DNA of 7,079 nt, taken from Candidatus Sulfotelmatobacter sp. (lineage in GTDB: Bacteria > Acidobacteriota > Terriglobia > Terriglobales > Acidobacteriaceae). The notes under the pieces are model-generated. The model was given only the letters and a program-made list of their open reading frames with translations, had not been told where the DNA came from and did no database searches. Of this stretch, positions 1 to 4,039 are shown in pieces (position 1 is the first letter of the stretch; each line of letters starts with the position of its first letter). The translations under genes were made by a program, and so were the position numbers. The DNA lies in NCBI GenBank assembly GCA_030044775.1, contig JASICF010000278.1, forward strand, positions 1 through 7,079, written 5' to 3'.

Positions 1-612
1 GTCGATATCTCCCATGTGTCCGACAAAACTTTCTGGGATGCGATTGCCGTAACCAAAGCGCCGGTGATCGCTTCGCACTCTTCCGCGCGCGCTCTGGTCG
101 ATGCCCCACGAGACATGACCGACGACATGTTGCGCGCAGTCGCGAAAAATGGTGGCGTTGTCGACGTTAATTTCTTCTCCGGATTCGATGACGAAAACTT
201 CCGCAAAGCCGAGCAGGCCCAAAGTAAAGATCAGGCGGCTGCAATCCAGCAATATATCGATTCGTTAAGGGCCCAAGGGAAGCCAGTTAACTATCTCGAA
301 GTCGACCGCATCGAGCGTCAGTGGATGGCGAAAATTCCCCGTCCCCCATTCAGCGTGCTGATCGACCACATTGATCACATCGCCAAAGTTGCCGGCGTCG
401 ATCACGTCGGCCTCGGTTCCGATTTCGATGGTGTGAGCGGCGCTACTCCGCAAGGCATGAATTCCGCCGCTGACTTGCCGAAGATTACGCAAGCCTTGCT
501 CGACCGCGGCTACAGTGCCGCAGATATCAAAAAGATTCTCGGCGGAAATGTGCTGCGGGTCTTCCGCCAGGTTGAGGACGTGAGTCGCGAAATGCAGGCA
601 CAACCGCATTAG
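1..612 (+). CDS. M19-family dipeptidase, C-terminal part (5' truncated by window edge)
   Basis: This is the C-terminal 203 residues of a zinc-dependent dipeptidase of the membrane/renal dipeptidase family (peptidase M19), which cleaves dipeptides, often with broad specificity. The frame is open from base 1 and stops with TAG at 610-612, so the true start lies outside the window. In window residue numbers, DISHVSD carries H5 and ASHSSARAL carries H26. Their 21-residue spacing equals that of zinc ligands His198 and His219 of human renal dipeptidase. R37 falls where that enzyme has Arg230, and GLGSDFDG (D141) supplies the catalytic-region Asp. The family's N-terminal HxD and bridging Glu are upstream of the window. 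The IDHIDHIAKVAGVDHVGLGSDFDG block is typical of the family. Whether it is exported cannot be judged without the N-terminus. It points the same way as the two cyclophilin genes but is separated from them by 175 nt containing a repeat, so co-transcription is uncertain. Confidence 0.93.
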   Translation, partial: VDISHVSDKTFWDAIAVTKAPVIASHSSARALVDAPRDMTDDMLRAVAKNGGVVDVNFFSGFDDENFRKAEQAQSKDQAAAIQQYIDSLRAQGKPVNYLEVDRIERQWMAKIPRPPFSVLIDHIDHIAKVAGVDHVGLGSDFDGVSGATPQGMNSAADLPKITQALLDRGYSAADIKKILGGNVLRVFRQVEDVSREMQAQPH

Positions 613-643
613 CCTCCATCTTTGCGGCAACGTTACTAAACTT

Positions 644-707
644 TGTCATTCCGAGCGAGCATTTCCGGAGCATAAGCCCGGAAATCGAGTCGAGGAACCT
701 GCTTCTC
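644..707 (+). repeat. Dispersed intergenic repeat, copy 1 (long form)
   Basis: The left core TGTCATTCCGA (644-654) and right core GAGGAACCTGCTT (692-704) match two other copies in this window. The centre here is 37 nt instead of 19 and holds a perfect 8-bp inverted repeat, ATTTCCGG (661-668) and CCGGAAAT (678-685), around a 9-nt loop. No T-tract follows the hairpin, so it is not a standard terminator. It lies between the dipeptidase stop and the first cyclophilin. Confidence 0.75.
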
Positions 708-774
708 TCAACCCCTTCAGCGCTTTAACGGTTCAGGTGTCGTACAATGACACTTCGCCCATACAATTCCTGTT

Positions 775-780
775 AAAGGA
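775..780 (+). promoter_or_regulatory. Ribosome binding site fixing the start of cyclophilin 1
   Basis: AAAGGA lies 7 nt upstream of ATG 788-790. This supports the ATG over the earlier in-frame GTG at 737, which would place 17 non-hydrophobic residues before the signal peptide. Confidence 0.7.
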
Positions 781-787
781 TGAATTG

Positions 788-1474
788 ATGCGTAATCTGC
801 TCATAAGCATGACCGTTTTTTCGCTGGCTTGCCTCGGTTGGACTCAGTCCGCAACCCAGGGGACCAACCCTGCGAAGCCGCCGGTTCACCACGCAGTGTC
901 AGGTCCGCCGAGCGCCGTCATCGAAACCACTGCCGGCGATATGCACTGCGCCTTATTTCCCGATAAAGCTCCGATCGGCGTGCGCAATTTCATCGGCCTC
1001 GCCACGGGGAAAAAAGATTGGAAAGCTCCCAGCGGAGTCACCAAGCATGGCGTGCCGCTTTACGATGGCACAATTTTTCACCGCGTGATTCCCGGCTTCA
1101 TGATTCAGGGCGGCGACCCCAAGGGCGACGGCACGGGCGACCCCGGATACGCTTTCAAGAATGAGGTTTCCTCGGAGCTGCTGTTCGACCGTCCCGGCCG
1201 CCTGGCCTATGCCAACGCCGGTCCGGATACCAACGGCTCGCAGTTCTTCATCACCGAAGTTGCCACTCCGCACCTGAACGGCGGCTACACCATCTTCGGC
1301 CAGTGTGACGACGCAACCGTGGCGTTGGTCAAGCAGATCGGAGCCATGGCGCGCGATCCCATGAACGACCGGCCATTTCGCCCGGTGAAGATCGTGCACG
1401 TCAAGATTGTTTACGGCACGACTGCGGCGAAAGCGGCCGCACCTAAACCATCGGCGCCGGCTGCCACAAACTGA
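788..1474 (+). CDS. Secreted cyclophilin-type peptidyl-prolyl cis-trans isomerase
   Basis: Cyclophilins catalyse cis-trans isomerisation of Xaa-Pro bonds and assist folding. This 228-residue protein starts at ATG 788 behind a good ribosome binding site. It opens with a signal-like stretch (MRNLLISMTVFSLACLGW, residues 1-18), so it probably acts in the periplasm. A lipoprotein site at C15 is possible, but residue -3 is Ser, which is atypical. The cyclophilin domain runs from about residue 42 to 209. It includes FHRVIPGFMIQGGD (R99, F104 and Q107 match Arg55, Phe60 and Gln63 of human cyclophilin A) and ANAGPDTNGSQFFIT (F154 matches Phe113). At the Trp121 and His126 positions it has H162 and Y167, so cyclosporin binding is predicted to be poor. 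The tail from about residue 211 is rich in Ala, Lys and Pro and probably disordered. It is followed 64 nt later by a second cyclophilin in the same orientation. It resembles PpiA in location and domain, but orthology is not claimed. Confidence 0.93.
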   Translation: MRNLLISMTVFSLACLGWTQSATQGTNPAKPPVHHAVSGPPSAVIETTAGDMHCALFPDKAPIGVRNFIGLATGKKDWKAPSGVTKHGVPLYDGTIFHRVIPGFMIQGGDPKGDGTGDPGYAFKNEVSSELLFDRPGRLAYANAGPDTNGSQFFITEVATPHLNGGYTIFGQCDDATVALVKQIGAMARDPMNDRPFRPVKIVHVKIVYGTTAAKAAAPKPSAPAATN

Positions 1475-1527
1475 CTCGACTCGTAATAATTTCGCCGGCG
1501 CCCCATCATCGACCTTATATTTCTCCT

Positions 1528-1534
1528 GAAAGGA
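1528..1534 (+). promoter_or_regulatory. Ribosome binding site of cyclophilin 2
   Basis: GAAAGGA lies 4 nt before ATG 1539-1541 and supports this start. The preceding TCCT could pair with AGGA, but the stem is only 4 bp and is not treated as regulatory. Confidence 0.6.
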
Positions 1535-1538
1535 TCTT

Positions 1539-2066
1539 ATGACCCGCCAACCCGGACTCTATGCGACGTTTCAAACCAGCGAAGGCAACATCGTTTGCCG
1601 CCTCTTCGAAAAAGAAGCACCCAAAACGGTTACGAACTTTCTCGATCTGGCCGAAGGCAAGCGCGAATGGACTCATCCCTCCACACGAAAAAAATCCAAA
1701 GACCGCCTGTACGATGGAACGATTTTTCACCGCGTCATTCCCGATTTCATGATTCAGGGCGGCGACCCGCAAGGCACGGGGACGGGCGGGCCAGGCTACG
1801 AATTCGAAGACGAAACCAAGGGATCGCCTCACAAGTTCGATAAGGCTGGAAAACTTGCGATGGCGAATGCTGGCCCCAACACCAACGGTTCTCAGTTTTT
1901 CATCACGGTCGTGCCCACGACCTGGCTCACCGGCAAGCACACTATATTCGGCGAGGTCATCGAAGGGCAGGATGTGGTGAACAAAATTACCGGCGTGCCA
2001 CGCAATCGCCAGGATCGTCCTAACAAAGATGTAGTTTTGCAGAAGGTGACGATCGAGAAAGTTTAG
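1539..2066 (+). CDS. Cytoplasmic cyclophilin-type peptidyl-prolyl cis-trans isomerase
   Basis: This is a compact 175-residue single-domain cyclophilin that starts directly with the first beta strand (GLYATFQTSEGNIVCRLF). It has no signal peptide, so it is expected in the cytoplasm, as for PpiB-type enzymes. The catalytic block FHRVIPDFMIQGGD supplies R65, F70 and Q73. ANAGPNTNGSQFFIT supplies F121. TTWLTGKHTIFGEV supplies W129, L130 and H134, matching Trp121, Leu122 and His126 of human cyclophilin A, so the full canonical active-site rim is present, unlike in the upstream paralogue. Both proteins share an extended loop between the LAEGK/LATGK helix and LYDGTIFHR, which supports a common origin. 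The 64-nt gap to the first gene has no T-tract terminator, so the pair may be co-transcribed. The stop lies only 11 nt from the stop of the convergent hydrolase gene. Confidence 0.95.
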   Translation: MTRQPGLYATFQTSEGNIVCRLFEKEAPKTVTNFLDLAEGKREWTHPSTRKKSKDRLYDGTIFHRVIPDFMIQGGDPQGTGTGGPGYEFEDETKGSPHKFDKAGKLAMANAGPNTNGSQFFITVVPTTWLTGKHTIFGEVIEGQDVVNKITGVPRNRQDRPNKDVVLQKVTIEKV

Positions 2067-2077
2067 CCGTGACCGCT

Positions 2078-2920
2078 TCACTCAGGCCAAATACCAAGTG
2101 CTGTTCGGCTGAGAATCTGCCGCTGAATTTCCTCTGTCAGCGGCAATGCGCGGAATTCATCCAGATTCTTTTTCACATCCGGCACGCCGGGTCCGGGCCA
2201 ATCCGTTCCAAATAAAGTCTTGTGCGCAATCTCTTCGAGCCGCGGAAAATATTCAAGCAGCGTTTTCGGCGGAATGCCGCTGATGTCCAGATACACGTTC
2301 GGATGGCGCCGGATCAGAAAAAACGCCGTATCCATCCACAACGGACGCCCGCCGTGTGCCAGCAGAATCTTCAGCTTGGGAAAATCCACCGCCACATCGT
2401 CGACGTAGATGGGGTCGCCATACTTATTTCGCGCCCCGGGAAAGATCGACGTTCCGGTGTGAAACATCACCGGAACGCCATTCGCCTCAGCCGCGCGATA
2501 AATAATTTCCAGTTCCTTCACCCCATGCAGATAATCATTGGGAAACAGAAGTTGGTGCGGCGGATGAATCTTGATCATGCGGATTCCCAACCGCAAAATC
2601 TGCTCCATATCGGCGAGAACGTTCGTGGTGTGCCGCGGATGCAGGCTGCCGCACGACAGCAACCTCGCGGGATTTTCTTTCACGTAATCGGCGATGAACT
2701 GGTTCACTCCGTTGGTAAAGCCGATTACCTCCGGCGCAACATAATTAATAAGCACCGCCCGGTCGACGCCACACTCATCGAGATATTTTAGGAACGCTTT
2801 CGGAGAACGGCAGAATTCCGCAATCTGCTCGAAATTAGGCCGCTTCTTTTTCATCAACTCCAGCGCTTGCGGCTTGAACATCTCCATCGGCTGGATATGA
2901 ATGTGGCAGTCGGTGATCAT
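2078..2920 (-). CDS. TIM-barrel metal-dependent hydrolase, amidohydrolase_2 family
   Basis: This 280-residue protein fits the amidohydrolase_2 family, which includes hydrolases and non-oxidative decarboxylases such as aminocarboxymuconate-semialdehyde decarboxylase and gamma-resorcylate decarboxylase. The metal-site motifs appear in the usual order: DCHIHI (H6, H8) at the start of strand 1, MIKIHPP (H119), PVMFHTGTS (H154), LLAHGG (H189) and LFGTDWP (D240). No signal peptide is visible, so it is probably cytoplasmic. The ATG at 2920 is preceded by purine-rich AAGAAGAGA rather than a clear Shine-Dalgarno. MITDCHIHI is a normal N-terminus for the family, so the start is likely correct. It lies 72 nt downstream of the FAD subunit on the same strand, with repeat copy 2 filling the spacer. 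It is plausibly the last gene of the Mo-hydroxylase operon, perhaps acting on a product of that enzyme. The substrate, and whether it hydrolyses or decarboxylates, cannot be inferred. Confidence 0.88.
   Translation of the reverse strand: MITDCHIHIQPMEMFKPQALELMKKKRPNFEQIAEFCRSPKAFLKYLDECGVDRAVLINYVAPEVIGFTNGVNQFIADYVKENPARLLSCGSLHPRHTTNVLADMEQILRLGIRMIKIHPPHQLLFPNDYLHGVKELEIIYRAAEANGVPVMFHTGTSIFPGARNKYGDPIYVDDVAVDFPKLKILLAHGGRPLWMDTAFFLIRRHPNVYLDISGIPPKTLLEYFPRLEEIAHKTLFGTDWPGPGVPDVKKNLDEFRALPLTEEIQRQILSRTALGIWPE
2450..2477. repeat. Perfect 10-bp inverted repeat inside hydrolase gene
   Basis: CGTTCCGGTG (2450-2459) and CACCGGAACG (2468-2477) are perfect reverse complements around an 8-nt loop. 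The site encodes the conserved PVMFHTGTS active-site region (about residues 148-157), so the palindrome may simply be a product of codon choice. Confidence 0.5.
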
Positions 2921-2933
2921 TCTCTTCTTAAGA

Positions 2934-2980
2934 TGTCATTCCGAACCGGCGCGCAGGGGCGGTGAGGAACCCGCTTTCTG
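2934..2980 (+). repeat. Dispersed intergenic repeat, copy 2
   Basis: The left core TGTCATTCCGA (2934-2944), a 19-nt GC-rich centre and the right core GAGGAACCCGCTT (2964-2976) match copies 1 and 3. The element occupies most of the 72-nt spacer between the FAD-subunit stop and the hydrolase start, leaving 13 nt before the ATG and 12 nt after the stop codon. It is antisense to the operon it sits in. Confidence 0.75.
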
Positions 2981-2992
2981 ATCAGCCGGCGC

Positions 2993-4039
2993 TCAATTCC
3001 ACGCGGCCAACACCGCGCGCTTCGTGAAAACGCGAATCATTTCGCGCCGATATTCTGGCGTCAGCGCGGAAGTCGTCAGCGGTTTTGCCGTACGCGCCGC
3101 AATGCCGCCCACCGCTTCCGCCAAAGTTTCGTCGATGTTTTTTCCGGCCAGCAACTCGCTTACACCCATCAGCAGCGTTGGAGCCGGGTTCACCGCCGTA
3201 ATGGCAATACGCGCCTCAACAACTTGACCGACGCCATTTCCACTCGATGTCCGCTTCATCGCAACCGCAACCGCCGCCAAAGGATAATCGATCGATCCCC
3301 GAACTCTCAGCTTGCGGTAAATCCCGCGGTATCCCGCAGATTCCGCCGGCAGAAACACTCGCGTGACTAATTCGTTCGCTGGAAGCTTGCGGTAATTGAT
3401 TCCGTCCCCGGGGTAGAATTCTCGCAACGGCATACGCCGCGTGCCGTTCACGCCCGCAATCTCAATCTCTGCATTCAAGCAAAGCAAAGCGGGAGGCGTA
3501 TCGCCCGAAAATGCTGCCCAGCATTTCGATCCTCCCGGCGCGACATGGCAAAGATCGCCGTCTTTCTTAATGCAGAAGCCGCATCCCTTGCGCCATGCCA
3601 GCGACTGGTTGTACCACAAGCAGCGCGTGTCCAGGCAGATGTTCCCGCCAATCGTACCCATATTGCGTATCACTGGCGAAGCCACGGTTGCTGCGGCCTC
3701 CGTGAGCACCGGGTAGTGCTCGCATAGATATGACGATCTCTCGATAGCGCTGAGTGGAGTGAGCGCCCCGATTTCTACCTCGGATGTGGGTGCCCCATTT
3801 CTCGCTTCCTTTGCGAGAAGTGGGGTCCCCCTGCCGAGATCCCGTACTCGCACGCCACGCAATTCTGCGATTCCCCGTAAATCGAGCACGTATTCCGGCT
3901 CAAACAGTTTTTGACGCATCGAGGGAATCAGGTCCGTTCCGCCCGCGAGCACGCGGATATTTCCCGCATGTTGCGCGAGCACGGCGATAGCCTCGTCTAC
4001 CGTGTGCGGCCGCAGCAATCGAAATTCAGGAAGGCTCAA
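2993..4039 (-). CDS. FAD-binding subunit of Mo hydroxylase with extra Fe-S loop (4-hydroxybenzoyl-CoA reductase beta type)
   Basis: This 348-residue protein is the flavin subunit of a xanthine dehydrogenase-family molybdenum enzyme and passes electrons between the iron-sulfur subunit and the external redox partner. I place the start at TTG 4039-4037. It overlaps the large-subunit stop as TTGA, has GGAGGT 5 nt upstream, and the protein then begins SLPEFRLLRP, as expected for the family. FAD-binding segments are LAGGTDLIPSMR (31-42) and SPVIRNMGTIGGNI (121-134). After the second comes a loop with C140, C156, C164 and C173. From memory this 16/8/9 spacing equals that of Cys122, 138, 146 and 155, which hold the extra [4Fe-4S] cluster of Thauera HcrB; C135 and C153 are additional. 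Residues 67-86 look like an insertion encoded by a DNA palindrome. Without it the length fits HcrB (about 324 residues). An ATG at 4120 would add 27 unlike residues and is not used. Confidence 0.92.
   Translation of the reverse strand: MSLPEFRLLRPHTVDEAIAVLAQHAGNIRVLAGGTDLIPSMRQKLFEPEYVLDLRGIAELRGVRVRDLGRGTPLLAKEARNGAPTSEVEIGALTPLSAIERSSYLCEHYPVLTEAAATVASPVIRNMGTIGGNICLDTRCLWYNQSLAWRKGCGFCIKKDGDLCHVAPGGSKCWAAFSGDTPPALLCLNAEIEIAGVNGTRRMPLREFYPGDGINYRKLPANELVTRVFLPAESAGYRGIYRKLRVRGSIDYPLAAVAVAMKRTSSGNGVGQVVEARIAITAVNPAPTLLMGVSELLAGKNIDETLAEAVGGIAARTAKPLTTSALTPEYRREMIRVFTKRAVLAAWN
3521..3622 (-). other. Region coding the predicted [4Fe-4S]-binding loop
   Basis: Residues 140-173 of the FAD subunit run from LDTRC through FCIKKDGDLC to SKCWA, giving C-x15-C-x7-C-x8-C. 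Ordinary xanthine dehydrogenase and CO dehydrogenase flavin subunits lack this insertion, whereas 4-hydroxybenzoyl-CoA reductase beta subunits have it. Cluster binding is predicted from spacing and position only. Confidence 0.75.
3788..3830. repeat. Large palindromic (hairpin) element within the FAD-subunit coding sequence
   Basis: Left arm 3788-3805 and right arm 3813-3830 are 18 nt each and flank a 7-nt loop. Fifteen of 18 positions are Watson-Crick pairs. On the + strand two of the rest are G-T wobbles, but on the mRNA-sense strand they are mismatches. The innermost TTTCTCGC/GCGAGAAG portion and the CCCC/GGGG block are the strongest. It encodes residues 70-84 of the FAD subunit, which are not expected from the family. 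Confidence 0.8.

Larger units (their letters stand above)
613..787 (+). other. Intergenic gap with possible weak promoter
   Basis: This 175-nt gap holds repeat copy 1 and presumably the promoter of the first cyclophilin gene. Two TACAAT hexamers (743-748 and 762-767) resemble -10 boxes, but neither has a convincing -35 box at 16-18 nt. A small dyad GTGTC/GACAC (737-741 and 749-753) brackets the first of them. I call no firm promoter. Confidence 0.3.

Noticed and set aside
661..685. Hairpin ATTTCCGG/CCGGAAAT as a terminator of the dipeptidase gene
   Set aside because: No run of T follows, and it lies inside the dispersed repeat, so it is better described as part of that element.
737..787. Upstream GTG start (737) for the first cyclophilin
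   Set aside because: It would bury the signal peptide behind 17 polar residues. ATG 788 has AAAGGA at the right spacing.
953..1399. Minus-strand open frame antisense to the first cyclophilin
   Set aside because: The + strand frame contains all the cyclophilin motifs. The minus frame has none and no ribosome binding site.
1453..1502. 9-bp inverted repeat GGCGCCGGC/GCCGGCGCC after the first cyclophilin, as a terminator
   Set aside because: The loop is 32 nt, no T-tract follows, and both arms are largely self-complementary GC runs that match by composition.
1515..2081. Minus-strand open frame antisense to the second cyclophilin
   Set aside because: It is a shadow of a gene with full family motifs. 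Its protein matches nothing I recognise.
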